This document shows, in pieces, positions 1 to 7,311 of a DNA stretch of 25,907 bases. The position numbers were made by a program, and so were the translations under genes. The DNA comes from Actinomycetes bacterium (GTDB lineage: Bacteria > Actinomycetota > Acidimicrobiia > Acidimicrobiales > Microtrichaceae). The stretch spans positions 1 through 25,907 of the forward strand of contig JAEZFI010000147.1 in the NCBI GenBank assembly GCA_023437745.1, written 5' to 3'. Numbering within the stretch: the stretch's first letter is position 1; each line of letters starts with the position of its first letter. The notes below the pieces were generated by a model. The model was not told where the DNA came from. It did no database searches and saw nothing but the letters and a program-made list of their open reading frames with translations.

Positions 1-1
1 C

Positions 2-1033
2 GGCTCCGGCGGCGTGGGCAAGACCACGACCGCCGCGGTCCTGGCCATGGAGGCAGCGCGCCAGGGCCGGCGAGCCGTGGTCGTCACCATCGACCCGGCC
101 CGCCGCCTGGCCGACGCGCTCGGCCTCGAGGGGCTCACCAACGACCCGTCGCTGATCACCGGCGACTGGCCCGGAGAGCTCTCGGCGTTGATGCTCGACA
201 CCGAGGGCACGTTCGACGGGCTGGTCCGGAAGTACGCCGGCGACGCGGAGCAGTCCGAGCGGATCCTCGGCAACCGCTTCTACCGGAACATCGCCGGCGC
301 CCTGTCGGGGACGCAGGAGTACATGGCGTCGGAGAAGCTCTACGCGCTGCACGCCGAGACCGACTTCGACCTGGTCGTGGTCGACACGCCGCCCACCCGA
401 AACGCCCTCGACTTCCTCGACGCGCCGCAACGCCTCGCCCGCTTCCTCGACCACCGCCTGTACCGGATGCTCACGGCACCCACACGCGGCTTCGTGAAGG
501 CCGTCAACGTCGCCGCACAGGGCTTCCTGCGCTCGGTGGGCAAGGTGGTCGGCGGCGAGGTCATCGCCGATGCCATCGCGTTCTTCGCCGCGTTCGACGG
601 GATGGAGGAGGGCTTCAAGGCCCGCGCCCGCAGCGTCGACGCCCTCCTGCGAGCCGACGAGACCGCCTTCCTCCTGGTGGCATCGCCGAAGACCGACACG
701 GTGGCCGAGGCCTCGTACTTCGCCGAGGAGCTCCACGCGCACGGCATCGAGGTCCGCGCGCTGGTGGTCAACCGCATGTTCCCGGATCCCGGTCCGGGCA
801 GCGCGAGCGCGGACCGGCAGCGTGCCGCCACCCTGGCCGGCACCCCGCTGGGCGAGCAGTTCGCCGTGCTGGCCGGGATGCGACGGGTCGCGCAGGGTGA
901 AGCCGCCCACCTCGCCACGCTGACCGAGCGCATCTCGCCCGCCCCGGTGTGCCGGGTTCCGTTCCTCCCGTTCGAGGTCACCGACCTCGACACGCTGCAG
1001 GCGTTCGGCGACCTGCTGCTCGGCCGCGCGTAG
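2..1033 (+). CDS. ArsA/Get3-like anion-transporting ATPase (5' end outside window)
   Basis: The reading frame is open from base 2, where it encodes GSGGVGKTTT, the deviant Walker A loop of the ArsA/Get3/MinD class. The true start therefore lies left of the window, and the GTG at 14 falls inside the P-loop and is not a start. The switch/Walker B segment VVVDTPPTRNALDFLDAP follows, and a VVNRMF strand sits near the C-terminus. These are SIMIBI-class ATPases that usually work as dimers. Actinobacteria carry two adjacent copies (Rv3679/Rv3680 in Mycobacterium tuberculosis) that form a heteromeric Get3-like ATPase, so a partner gene immediately upstream is expected. I see no arsenite-specific cysteine cluster, so a role in arsenite export is not supported. 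It is convergent with the STAS gene, 33 bp away. Family is confident; cellular role is inferred. Confidence 0.85.
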   Translation, partial: GSGGVGKTTTAAVLAMEAARQGRRAVVVTIDPARRLADALGLEGLTNDPSLITGDWPGELSALMLDTEGTFDGLVRKYAGDAEQSERILGNRFYRNIAGALSGTQEYMASEKLYALHAETDFDLVVVDTPPTRNALDFLDAPQRLARFLDHRLYRMLTAPTRGFVKAVNVAAQGFLRSVGKVVGGEVIADAIAFFAAFDGMEEGFKARARSVDALLRADETAFLLVASPKTDTVAEASYFAEELHAHGIEVRALVVNRMFPDPGPGSASADRQRAATLAGTPLGEQFAVLAGMRRVAQGEAAHLATLTERISPAPVCRVPFLPFEVTDLDTLQAFGDLLLGRA

Positions 1034-1066
1034 GGCGGCGTCGCAGGTCGGGGCGGGTCCGGGCCC

Positions 1067-1408
1067 TCAGGCCTCGGCGGTGAGAGCGGTGATGGCCTCG
1101 GGGACGGTGTCGGTCACCGTCACCATCCTGTCGAACCCCGTCGTGTGGAGGAGCCGGAGGACGGCGGGGCGGTTGCACGCCACGGCAGCGTCCCCACCCG
1201 CGTCGCGGATCCGGCGGATCCCGCCGATGAGCGCGCCAAGGCCGGTCGAGTCCATGAAGGGGACCTCGCAGAGGTCGATGACGAGGTGGGGTCGGTCGGC
1301 CAGGCCCACCAGGCGCTCGCGGAACTCGGTGACGGTCATGGCGTCCAGCTCGCCGGCCGGACGGCAGACGGTCACGACGTCGTCGTCTGACACTTCGATC
1401 TCGAACAC
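1067..1408 (-). CDS. STAS-domain anti-sigma factor antagonist (SpoIIAA/RsbV-like)
   Basis: This 113-aa protein is a single STAS domain. It has the typical switch motif FMDSTGLGAL, with Ser54 as the predicted residue phosphorylated by a partner kinase/anti-sigma factor. Family members bind an anti-sigma factor when unphosphorylated and release the sigma factor. The GTG start at 1408 is chosen because GAGGAGG precedes it at good spacing and the domain begins there; the much longer open frame upstream runs antisense through the tRNA. A TACCAT −10 at 1427–1432 would give a leader of about 12 nt. No anti-sigma factor or sigma gene is visible, so the partner is elsewhere. The neighbour is a divergently transcribed single-domain receiver protein, which suggests a shared signalling role (inference). 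Confidence 0.85.
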   Translation of the reverse strand: MFEIEVSDDDVVTVCRPAGELDAMTVTEFRERLVGLADRPHLVIDLCEVPFMDSTGLGALIGGIRRIRDAGGDAAVACNRPAVLRLLHTTGFDRMVTVTDTVPEAITALTAEA

Positions 1409-1426
1409 CTGACCTCCTCGGGCGGC

Positions 1427-1432
1427 ATGGTA
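1427..1432 (-). promoter_or_regulatory. Probable −10 element of the STAS gene
   Basis: TACCAT on the minus strand lies 18 nt before the GTG start. The spacing leaves room for the GAGGAGG ribosome-binding site, unlike most other genes here, whose −10 sits directly before the start. Confidence 0.45.
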
Positions 1433-1492
1433 GGTGACCCCGAGCCCGAGGTTCGGGCAGCCCCCGGTTCGGACGGGATCGCGACGCCGCAC

Positions 1493-1498
1493 TACCGT
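1493..1498 (+). promoter_or_regulatory. −10 element of the receiver-domain gene (leaderless)
   Basis: TACCGT is followed by 6 nt and then the GTG at 1505. With transcription starting 6–7 nt after the hexamer, the start codon would be the 5' end of the mRNA. Confidence 0.55.
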
Positions 1499-1504
1499 GA
1501 CGGC

Positions 1505-1909
1505 GTGCAGCGCATCCTCGTGGCCACCGATGACGACGCCGTCGCGGCAGCGATCGACGCCGCGCTCGCCGGGCGGAACACCCGGGTGGATCGCGTTCGC
1601 AGTGGGCGCGTGGTCCGGTCCGAGGTGATCGAGGAGCCCACCGACCTCGTCATCCTCGACATGCAGATCGGCTCGATGGGCGCGGTCGCGGTGTGCCTCG
1701 ACCTCCGGCTGGAAGCCGGCGCGGGCCGCATCGACCCCCAGCGGGTGATGCTCCTGCTGGACCGGGACGCCGACATCTTCCTCGCCCGCCGCTCCGAGGC
1801 CGACGCCTGGCTGATCAAGCCGCTCGACGCCCTTCGCATCCAGCGGGCGGCCGCCGCAGTGCTCGCCGACGGCGAGTTCCGCGAGGACGCCCGCACCGCC
1901 ATCGGCTGA
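1505..1909 (+). CDS. Stand-alone response-regulator receiver domain protein
   Basis: This 134-aa protein fits a CheY-like receiver fold. An acidic cluster (Asp9–Asp11) follows the first strand, the phosphoacceptor is Asp52 in LVILDMQIG, and the conserved lysine is Lys105 in WLIKPLDAL. The usual Thr/Ser switch after strand 4 appears to be replaced by Asp86 (VMLLLD), so the output conformational change may be atypical. There is no DNA-binding or enzymatic output domain. The GTG at 1505 is preferred over the ATG at 1427 because the fold starts there and a −10 hexamer lies 6 nt upstream. The gene is divergent from the STAS antagonist; no histidine kinase is nearby. Confidence 0.75.
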   Translation: MQRILVATDDDAVAAAIDAALAGRNTRVDRVRSGRVVRSEVIEEPTDLVILDMQIGSMGAVAVCLDLRLEAGAGRIDPQRVMLLLDRDADIFLARRSEADAWLIKPLDALRIQRAAAAVLADGEFREDARTAIG

Positions 1910-1942
1910 GGCCCGGGCACCGCCGACGCGGTTCTCGCTTTT

Positions 1943-1963
1943 CCGCCCGACCGGGGCGGGCGG
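1943..1963 (+). terminator. GC-rich hairpin after the receiver gene
   Basis: A 7-bp perfect stem (CCGCCCG/CGGGCGG) with a 7-nt loop lies 33 nt past the stop codon. There is no T-run after it, as is common in high-GC genomes. It could instead be incidental to the tRNA promoter, because TAGTGT at 1964–1969 follows directly. Confidence 0.35.
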
Positions 1964-1969
1964 TAGTGT
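1964..1969 (+). promoter_or_regulatory. Probable −10 of tRNA-Pro
   Basis: TAGTGT ends 10 nt before the tRNA 5' end, a usual distance for an actinobacterial tRNA promoter. No convincing −35 was seen. Confidence 0.4.
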
Positions 1970-1979
1970 GGCCGAGCTA

Positions 1980-2053
1980 CGGGTAGTGGCGCAGGTTGGT
2001 AGCGCGCCTCGTTCGGGACGAGGAGGTCGTGGGTTCAAATCCCGCCTACCCGA
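1980..2053 (+). tRNA. tRNA-Pro (anticodon CGG)
   Basis: A full 74-nt cloverleaf can be drawn by hand. The acceptor stem CGGGTAG/CTACCCG has seven perfect pairs and the D stem is GCGC/GCGC. The anticodon stem is CCTCG/CGAGG with loop TTCGGGA, giving anticodon CGG at 2014–2016. The variable loop is AGGTC, and the T stem GTGGG/CCCGC holds loop TTCAAAT. The discriminator is A and no CCA is encoded. The anticodon reads CCG, a major proline codon in such a GC-rich genome. Confidence 0.95.
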
Positions 2054-2059
2054 CTCCGT

Positions 2060-2075
2060 GATGTCACGGGACATC
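2060..2075 (+). terminator. Small hairpin after tRNA-Pro
   Basis: GATGTC and GACATC form a 6-bp stem with a 4-nt loop 6 nt past the tRNA. There is no T-run, so this may be a processing or termination signal or chance. Confidence 0.25.
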
Positions 2076-2168
2076 CGCAACGGCCGGACCTGCGTCAGCG
2101 GGTTCGGCTCTTGTCGTTTTGGGAGTCGGCGCCGCGACGACGCCGTGGGATCCGTCGGGTCGAGTCGG

Positions 2169-2711
2169 TCAGATCGGGGCGCCCACGAGCATCGCGACGC
2201 CGGCGCACGACACCGCGCCCGCCAGCACCGTCCGCACCAGCGCGTGCCGTCCCACCGTGCTCCCGAGCAGCACGCCGGAGAGGTGCAGGCCGATCGTGGC
2301 GAGCACGAAGCCGGCCACGTAGCCGGCCGGTGCGGCACTCGCCGGGACCTCGGCGCCATGGGCGAGGCCGTGCACGGCGCCGAACCCGAGTGCCACCACG
2401 GGCATCCACGCGCCGGTGCGCAGCGACGGCACCGCAGTCGCCGCGATCAGGCCGCCGAGGACGACGACCGACAGGGCGATCGCGGTCTCGACGGCACCGC
2501 TGGCCAGACCGGCGAGGCCTGCGACACCGCCGACCACCATGCCGCCGACGAACGCCGCCGGCGTCGCCCAGGCCACCCGTCGGTCGGCGACGACCGCGGC
2601 GAGGACGCCCACGGCCACCATCGCCAGGAGGTGGTCGAGACCGGTGAACGGGTGGATCAGCCCGCCCCAGATCCCGTCGAGCCCGTGACCGGTGTGCGCG
2701 AGAAGTTCCAT
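2169..2711 (-). CDS. HupE/UreJ family membrane protein (nickel/cobalt-type permease)
   Basis: This 180-aa protein is very hydrophobic, with about six membrane segments. It carries the family signature HPFTGLDHLLAM near residues 20–31 and a second histidine motif, VHGLAHGAE, near residues 114–122. HupE and UreJ proteins are found with NiFe hydrogenase and urease genes and are thought to transport nickel or cobalt. No hydrogenase or urease gene is in this window, so the metal and purpose are unknown. The ATG at 2711 is supported by TACTGT at 2719–2724 on the minus strand, 7 nt upstream, implying a leaderless mRNA. There is no clear signal peptide; the first segment starts at about residue 25. 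Confidence 0.8.
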   Translation of the reverse strand: MELLAHTGHGLDGIWGGLIHPFTGLDHLLAMVAVGVLAAVVADRRVAWATPAAFVGGMVVGGVAGLAGLASGAVETAIALSVVVLGGLIAATAVPSLRTGAWMPVVALGFGAVHGLAHGAEVPASAAPAGYVAGFVLATIGLHLSGVLLGSTVGRHALVRTVLAGAVSCAGVAMLVGAPI

Positions 2712-2718
2712 GTCGCGG

Positions 2719-2724
2719 ACAGTA
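2719..2724 (-). promoter_or_regulatory. −10 element of the hupE-like gene (leaderless)
   Basis: TACTGT on the minus strand is followed by 7 nt and then the ATG. Confidence 0.5.
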
Positions 2725-2814
2725 GCGGGAGGGCGTGTCGGCAGGGTTGCCGTCGTGTTACCGGCGCGCGCCGTCGCCCGGTTCTGCCAGCCGAGGCGTG
2801 CGAGCGGAGCCTGG

Positions 2815-3180
2815 CTACCGGCCGAGCAGGTTGCCGACCCGGAGCCCGGCGCCGGCGGCGAGGAACCCCAGCGCGAGGGACAGCGCCGTGTAGGCGAACG
2901 CCGCCGAGAGGCGGTCCGTGCGGCCGAGCGTGATCGTCTCCCAGGTGAAGGTCGAGAACGTCGTGAAGGCGCCGAGGAACCCCACCGCGATGGGGATGCT
3001 CACGTCGGGCGGCCAGCGCCGGGCGACCGAGACGGTGAGGACGAGCCCGAGGAGGAAAGAGCCCACCACGTTGATCGAGAGGGTGACGTAGGGGAACGTG
3101 CGCGGTCCGACCACCGTGCCGAGCGCATAGCGGGCGAGCGCACCCATCGCCCCCGCCACCCCGATCAGGACCACACGCAC
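2815..3180 (-). CDS. crcB: Fluoride ion channel CrcB/Fluc
   Basis: This 121-aa protein has four membrane segments and the Fluc hallmarks: GALARY near the N-terminus, SINVVGSFLLG in TM2, and GFLGAFTTFSTFTWE in TM3. TM3 carries the pore-lining phenylalanines and the sodium-site glycine/threonine break. Fluc proteins export fluoride passively as antiparallel dimers. Only one copy is present here, so it either forms a dual-topology homodimer or pairs with a copy elsewhere; many actinobacteria have two adjacent crcB genes. The GTG start at 3180 has TAGGGT 6 nt upstream (leaderless), leaving no room for a fluoride riboswitch. Confidence 0.92.
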   Translation of the reverse strand: MRVVLIGVAGAMGALARYALGTVVGPRTFPYVTLSINVVGSFLLGLVLTVSVARRWPPDVSIPIAVGFLGAFTTFSTFTWETITLGRTDRLSAAFAYTALSLALGFLAAGAGLRVGNLLGR

Positions 3181-3186
3181 GGCGAC

Positions 3187-3192
3187 ACCCTA
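3187..3192 (-). promoter_or_regulatory. −10 element of crcB (leaderless)
   Basis: TAGGGT on the minus strand is followed by 6 nt and then the GTG start. Confidence 0.55.
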
Positions 3193-3208
3193 TGAGCCGC
3201 CCACCGGG

Positions 3209-3526
3209 CTAGCCGTCAACCAGGTGGAACGCCTCGCGCCGCATCCGCGCCCGGGTCAGCGCTGCGGTCGGCGTCACCTCGGTGCTCACGACGTCGGCGC
3301 CCGGCGCGAACCGCTCGCGGAGCTTCCACGTCGAGAGGCGGATCGCCGTCTCGTCGCGCCCCTCCGTCCGCACGCAGAAGAGCTTCGTGTGGAGCCGCGG
3401 CGTGCTCACGAACACGCGGTATCGGTAGTGCACGACGACGTAGACGTCCCGGGGCACACGCGTGCCGTCCGGGCGCTGCCGCATCAGCGAACCCGGGTGC
3501 ATCTCGACAGGACCATCGAACCCCAT
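3209..3526 (-). CDS. Hypothetical protein, 105 aa
   Basis: I do not recognise a family. The protein is soluble, lacks a signal peptide or membrane segment, and is rich in Arg and Val. A predicted beta-strand run, DVYVVVHYRYRVFVST, is followed by charged helices. It is judged real because it fills the gap between crcB and the CAP gene without overlap, begins with ATG, and has a TAGTGT hexamer at 3546–3551 on the minus strand, 19 nt upstream. The opposite-strand frame across it gives arginine/histidine-rich low-complexity sequence typical of a shadow. Function unknown. Confidence 0.6.
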   Translation of the reverse strand: MGFDGPVEMHPGSLMRQRPDGTRVPRDVYVVVHYRYRVFVSTPRLHTKLFCVRTEGRDETAIRLSTWKLRERFAPGADVVSTEVTPTAALTRARMRREAFHLVDG

Positions 3527-3545
3527 CCGACGACCAACCGTTGCG

Positions 3546-3551
3546 ACACTA
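3546..3551 (-). promoter_or_regulatory. Possible −10 of the 105-aa hypothetical gene
   Basis: TAGTGT on the minus strand lies 19 nt before the ATG, giving a short leader of about 12 nt. Confidence 0.35.
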
Positions 3552-3663
3552 CCGAAACGATGTTCGCCACCCGTGGATCAGCGGAGCGACCTCCTCGTCG
3601 GGTTCCCTCACTCCCCGCGCGATTTGGTAAAGGGCCGACGACCCTCGTGCCGATGACCAGAAC

Positions 3664-4143
3664 GTGGCTGATGAGCAACTCCTCACCGGCCCGGCTGGGA
3701 CTCGCGTGCGACGCCGCCGCGCGATCTGGGCGGGCCTTCTGGCGGTCCTCGCGCTGTGCGTGGCCTGTGAGTCGACGCCGGCCGACCGCAACGAGGTGCT
3801 CAACCTGGTGAACCGCTCCCGTGCCGAAGCCGGGTTGCCGGCGCTCCGGGAGAACGTCACCCTCGCCATCAAGGCCGACGACTGGGCGAAGCACCTGCGG
3901 GACATCTGCGACCTCGAGCACTCGAAGCTCAGCGACGGCGCTCCGAAGGAGTGGATGAAGCTCGGCGAGAACGTCGGCTACGGCGGCTCGATCGCCCAGG
4001 TCCACCAGGCGTACCTGAACTCGCCGGGTCACAAGGCGAACATCATGGACCCCTCGTTCACGTCGATGGGCACCGCCGCGGTGTGGGGTGAGTGCGACGG
4101 CTTCAAGCGGGTGTTCACGGTCCACGAGTTCATGAAGTCCTGA
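3664..4143 (+). CDS. CAP (SCP/PR-1) domain protein, secreted or lipoprotein
   Basis: The N-terminus has an Arg-rich n-region (RRRRA) followed by a hydrophobic stretch ending LALCVAC, resembling a signal peptide with a weak lipobox. The mature part is a CAP domain. It has the NLVNRSRAEAGLPAL helix, a histidine in LEHSK, GENVGYG with the conserved Glu, and SPGHKANIMDPSF with the second cavity His. Bacterial CAP proteins are extracellular and mostly of unknown function. The GTG at 3664 is the longest start. The in-frame GTG at 3706 places the RRRR motif at the very N-terminus and may be the real one (145 aa). Neither has a clear Shine-Dalgarno or close −10, so the start is uncertain. Confidence 0.82.
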   Translation: MADEQLLTGPAGTRVRRRRAIWAGLLAVLALCVACESTPADRNEVLNLVNRSRAEAGLPALRENVTLAIKADDWAKHLRDICDLEHSKLSDGAPKEWMKLGENVGYGGSIAQVHQAYLNSPGHKANIMDPSFTSMGTAAVWGECDGFKRVFTVHEFMKS

Positions 4144-4154
4144 CGGGCGACCTC

Positions 4155-4160
4155 TACGCT
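4155..4160 (+). promoter_or_regulatory. −10 element of the MazG-like gene (leaderless)
   Basis: TACGCT is followed by 6 nt and then the GTG at 4167, which fixes that start rather than the in-frame ATG at 4092 inside the CAP gene. Confidence 0.55.
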
Positions 4161-4166
4161 CGGCCG

Positions 4167-4421
4167 GTGCAGATCGCCGAGTTCCAGCAGCTGATGGCCA
4201 CCCTCTACGGCGCGGCCGACGCCGAGCGCGGCGTACCGGCGACCATCGCCTGGCTGTGCGAGGAGATGGGCGAGCTGGCGCAGGCGGTTCGCAAGGGCAC
4301 GCCGGAGCAGCAGCTCCACGAGCTCGGGGACGTGCTCGCCTGGCTGGCCTCGCTGGCGCACCAGCTCGACCTGTCGCTCGAGGACGCTGCCGACCGCTAC
4401 GTGACGAACCCGCCGCTGTAG
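4167..4421 (+). CDS. MazG-like nucleotide pyrophosphohydrolase domain protein
   Basis: This 84-aa all-helical protein has the metal-binding pattern of the MazG/dUTPase-like superfamily: EEMGELAQAV (EExxE) in one helix and HELGDVLAWLASL (ExxD) in the next. MazG-type enzymes hydrolyse NTPs or dNTPs to monophosphates; short single-domain versions like this one usually act as dimers or tetramers. The substrate cannot be told from sequence. It begins 23 bp after the CAP gene but appears to have its own promoter. Confidence 0.78.
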   Translation: MQIAEFQQLMATLYGAADAERGVPATIAWLCEEMGELAQAVRKGTPEQQLHELGDVLAWLASLAHQLDLSLEDAADRYVTNPPL

Positions 4422-4523
4422 GCGCCTCCGTCACGCAGCGCGTTGTGAGCGCGTCCACGGTCGCGTTTCCTGCACCGAGCGTGGCGAGGACAGCGACCCG
4501 GCTCGATTGTCGCACCCTGTCCC

Positions 4524-4529
4524 TAGGCT
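4524..4529 (+). promoter_or_regulatory. Possible −10 of the DUF222/HNH gene, with adjacent hairpin
   Basis: TAGGCT is 27 nt before the ATG at 4557. A perfect 6-bp inverted repeat, TCGCGC-GGA-GCGCGA, covers 4533–4547 at the expected transcription start and could be a repressor site or a leader hairpin. The 132 bp between the MazG-like gene and this gene show nothing else. Confidence 0.35.
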
Positions 4530-4556
4530 CAGTCGCGCGGAGCGCGACCGGCAGTG

Positions 4557-5684
4557 ATGGGGGTCCGTTCCGAAGCAGCGCACCTCCCCGTCCTCCCCCA
4601 ACCCGGTCCATCAGACCGCCGACACCGGGAGCGCGCCGTGTCCCCCCTCCTCACCCTCGAAGCGGATCGCGCCGAGGCCCTCGATCTTGCGGCCCGGATC
4701 GTCCACCTCGGCGGGCGGCTCGGAGTCCTCCACCACGAGCTGGTCCATTGCGCCGCGGACTACGACGCCTCGGGCATGTGGGCGTTCAGCGGGCGCTCGA
4801 CGTGCGCCGGGTGGCTGGCCGAGACGCTCGCCGTATCGCTCGGCACGGCGCGCGAGTGGCTCCGCGTCGGCCACGCACTCCACCAGCTCCCCCAGACGGA
4901 TGCGGCGTTCGCCGAAGGGCGCCTCTCCTACAGGCAGGTTCGCACGCTGACCCGCATCGCCGTCGACCACCCGGACCGCGACGCCGAGCTCGTCGAGCTC
5001 GCGGTGCGAACCCCCGCACGGCACCTGGCCCTCGCGCTGGCCACCTGGACCTCCCAGCACGAGGACGCCGAGGAGCTCGAACGGCGGCACCGCCGCGACA
5101 CCAGCCTCTCGGCGCGCGTCGAGCCCGACGGGATGGGCCTGATCACGCTGCGACTGCCGGCGATCGAGCACGGACGAATCATGGCGGCGATCGACAGCAC
5201 CGTCATGCGCAGCCCCGCCACGCACCGCACCGAAACCGCGTCCACGGACGCGCGATCACCACAGAACGTGACACGACCCAGCCTCGACCAGCAGCGGGCG
5301 GCGGCGTTCGTCGACCTCGTCACCCACGGCGGCACCCGCGTCACCACCGAGGTCATCGTCCACGTCCGCGCCGACGGCAACACCCTCCACGACGGCACAC
5401 CACTGAGCGACCACGCCGTCGCCCGCCTCCTCCCCAAGTCGTTCCTGCGAGCGATGATCCACGACGCCCAGAGCCACCCCATCGACGTCTCAGGACGACA
5501 CCGTCACCCCACCGACCGGCAGCAGCTCGTCGTGCGCGAACGGCAACCCGCCTGCCCATGCGGCGCCACCGCGTTCCTCCAGACCCACCACGAGCCGCCG
5601 TTCGAACAGAGCCGCCGCACCGTCATCGACGAGCTCGAGACCAAGTGCAGCCGCTGCCACCGCCTCCGGCACCGGGGCGGATGA
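4557..5684 (+). CDS. DUF222/HNH endonuclease-like protein (13E12-repeat family)
   Basis: This 375-aa protein has the actinobacterial DUF222 layout. A long helical N-terminal domain includes GRSTCAGWLAETLAVSLGTA and the FAEGRLSYRQVRTLTRIA segment. A variable middle follows, and the C-terminus is HNH-like: a CPC pair, THHEPPFEQ, then CSRCHRLRH. The HNH part holds two Cys pairs that would bind zinc and the double His of the nuclease site; the usual central Asn is not obvious (IDELETKC). Such proteins occur in many copies per actinobacterial genome and are often linked to repeats; their function is unsettled. The start could also be the GTG at 4554 or 4638. Its stop is 6 bp from the asd stop on the other strand. 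Confidence 0.8.
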   Translation: MGVRSEAAHLPVLPQPGPSDRRHRERAVSPLLTLEADRAEALDLAARIVHLGGRLGVLHHELVHCAADYDASGMWAFSGRSTCAGWLAETLAVSLGTAREWLRVGHALHQLPQTDAAFAEGRLSYRQVRTLTRIAVDHPDRDAELVELAVRTPARHLALALATWTSQHEDAEELERRHRRDTSLSARVEPDGMGLITLRLPAIEHGRIMAAIDSTVMRSPATHRTETASTDARSPQNVTRPSLDQQRAAAFVDLVTHGGTRVTTEVIVHVRADGNTLHDGTPLSDHAVARLLPKSFLRAMIHDAQSHPIDVSGRHRHPTDRQQLVVRERQPACPCGATAFLQTHHEPPFEQSRRTVIDELETKCSRCHRLRHRGG

Positions 5685-5690
5685 CCCGTG

Positions 5691-6737
5691 TCAGCCCTGG
5701 CGGCGGATCAGCTCCTCGGCGATCTGGATGGTGTTGAGCGCCGCGCCCTTGCGGAGGTTGTCGCCCGACACGAACAGCGCCAGCCCGTGCTCGACGCCCG
5801 GGTCGCGACGGATGCGGCCCACGAGGGAGGGGTCGATGCCGGCGGCCTTGAGCGGCGTGGGAAGGTCGTCGAGCACGACGCCCGGCGCCGCGGCCAGCAG
5901 CTCCCGGGCACGGTCGGGCGAGATCGGCCGCACGAACTCGGCGTTGATCGCCAGCGAGTGCCCGGTGAACACGGGAACCCGGACACAGGTGCCGGACACC
6001 TGGAGGTCGGGGAGGCCCAGGATCTTGCGGCTCTCGTTGCGGAGCTTCTGCTCCTCGTCGGTCTCCTCGGTGCCGTCGTCGACGATCGAGCCCGCACGGG
6101 GCAGCACGTTGAAGGCGATCGTGTCGGGGAACTTCGGCCCCGACGGGAGGGCGATGGCCGAGCCGTCGTGGGCGAGGGCCGCGATCTTGTCGGTGTCACC
6201 GGCACCGGCGACCTGGCCGGCCAGCTCCTCCACGCCTGCGAGGCCGGCGCCCGAGACGGCCTGGTAGGTGCTCACGACGAGGCGGCGCAGTCCGGCTTCG
6301 CGGTCGAGCGGTGCGAGCGCCGCCATGGCGACCATCGTCGTGCAGTTGGGGTTGGCCACGATGCCCTTGGGGATCGAGGCGAGCGCGTCGGCGTTGACCT
6401 CGGGGACCACGAGGGGCACGTCGGGGTCCAGGCGCCAGGCCGACGAGTTGTCGATCACGATCGCACCGGCGGCGGCGACGGCGGGGGCGATCGCCTTGGA
6501 GGTGGCGCCGCCCGCCGAGAACAGTGCGATGTCGATGCCCGAGTGGTCGGCGGTCGACGCGTCCTCGACCACGACCTCGCCGTCCCCCCACGGAAGGGTC
6601 GAGCCCGCGCTCCGGGCCGAGGCGAAGAAGCGGACGGTGCCCACGGGGAACCTCCGCTCGGCGAGCAGGCGGCGCATGACGCCCCCGACCTGGCCGGTGG
6701 CGCCGTAGACGCCGATGTTGACGGAGCTGGGGTTCAT
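5691..6737 (-). CDS. asd: Aspartate-semialdehyde dehydrogenase
   Basis: This 348-aa enzyme reduces aspartyl-phosphate to aspartate semialdehyde with NADPH, the second step toward lysine, threonine, methionine and diaminopimelate. It shows the NADP loop GVYGATGQVGG at the N-terminus, LFSAGGATS, the catalytic Cys132 in ANPNCTTM, the YQAVSGAGLAG loop, and the substrate-binding TGHSLAINAEF. Length is normal. The ATG at 6737 is chosen over the upstream frame because the Rossmann fold begins directly after it and TACGGT lies 7 nt upstream. It follows lysC by 88 bp on the same strand, the usual actinobacterial lysC–asd order, but with its own apparent promoter. Confidence 0.95.
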   Translation of the reverse strand: MNPSSVNIGVYGATGQVGGVMRRLLAERRFPVGTVRFFASARSAGSTLPWGDGEVVVEDASTADHSGIDIALFSAGGATSKAIAPAVAAAGAIVIDNSSAWRLDPDVPLVVPEVNADALASIPKGIVANPNCTTMVAMAALAPLDREAGLRRLVVSTYQAVSGAGLAGVEELAGQVAGAGDTDKIAALAHDGSAIALPSGPKFPDTIAFNVLPRAGSIVDDGTEETDEEQKLRNESRKILGLPDLQVSGTCVRVPVFTGHSLAINAEFVRPISPDRARELLAAAPGVVLDDLPTPLKAAGIDPSLVGRIRRDPGVEHGLALFVSGDNLRKGAALNTIQIAEELIRRQG

Positions 6738-6744
6738 GCCGACC

Positions 6745-6750
6745 ACCGTA
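6745..6750 (-). promoter_or_regulatory. −10 element of asd (leaderless)
   Basis: TACGGT on the minus strand is followed by 7 nt and then the ATG. It lies in the 88-bp lysC–asd gap and would allow asd to be transcribed separately from lysC. Confidence 0.55.
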
Positions 6751-6825
6751 TCGGCGGCCTGTCGGGCCCCCCACATCGGTTTCGCGAGCCCGGCCCGGTG
6801 GTGGGGTCAGGCCGGCCCAGTGGGA

Positions 6826-7311
6826 TCAGTACGCGCCGCGGTCCAGCTCGTAGGCGTCGTGGAGGACCTGCACGGCACGCTCGGCGTCGGCCTCGCGCAC
6901 CACGCAGGACGTGCGGATCGCCGACGTCGAGATCATGTCGATGTTGATGCCGTTGGTGGCGAGGGTCTCGAACATGGTGGCGGCCACGCCGGGGTTGGTC
7001 TTCATGCCCGACCCGATGACCGAGACGCGGGCGATGTCGGGGTCACCGGTGATGTCCTTGGTGCCCAGCTCGTCCTCGAGGTCCTGCGCCACGACCAGCG
7101 CCACGTCGAGGTCGGCGTGGGGGACCGTGAACGAGATGTCGGTCACGCCCTCGGCGGAGGCGTTCTGCACGATCATGTCCACGTTCACGTTGCGGTCGGC
7201 GAGCGCCCGGAAGAGCTGGGCGGCGACGCCGGGCCGGTCGGGCACGCCCGCCACGGTGACCTTCGCCTCGCTCGTGTCGTGGGTGATGGCCGAGACGACG
7301 GCGTGTTCCAT
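6826..7311 (-). CDS. lysC: Aspartate kinase beta (regulatory) subunit from internal start
   Basis: Met247 of LysC is preceded by GAGGAGGAG (7318–7326 on the minus strand) at 6-nt spacing, an excellent ribosome-binding site inside the coding region. Translation from there gives 161 residues beginning MEHAVVSAITHDTSEAKVTV, which are just the two ACT domains. Corynebacterium glutamicum and Bacillus aspartokinase II make their beta subunits this way; the corynebacterial beta start aligns with this Met (recalled alignment). Production of the subunit here is inferred. Confidence 0.65.
   Translation of the reverse strand: MEHAVVSAITHDTSEAKVTVAGVPDRPGVAAQLFRALADRNVNVDMIVQNASAEGVTDISFTVPHADLDVALVVAQDLEDELGTKDITGDPDIARVSVIGSGMKTNPGVAATMFETLATNGINIDMISTSAIRTSCVVREADAERAVQVLHDAYELDRGAY

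Noticed and set aside
1067..2359. 430-aa minus-strand reading frame
   Set aside because: It runs antisense through the tRNA-Pro gene and the receiver gene. Only the last 113 codons, after a GTG with GAGGAGG, encode a recognisable STAS domain.
3181..3208. Fluoride riboswitch for crcB
   Set aside because: The −10 hexamer is 6 nt before the start codon, so there is no leader to hold a riboswitch, and the motif is not visible.
4557..5684. DUF222/HNH gene as a sign of an active mobile element
   Set aside because: No terminal repeats, target duplication or partner transposase/intron genes flank it; such proteins are scattered through actinobacterial genomes.
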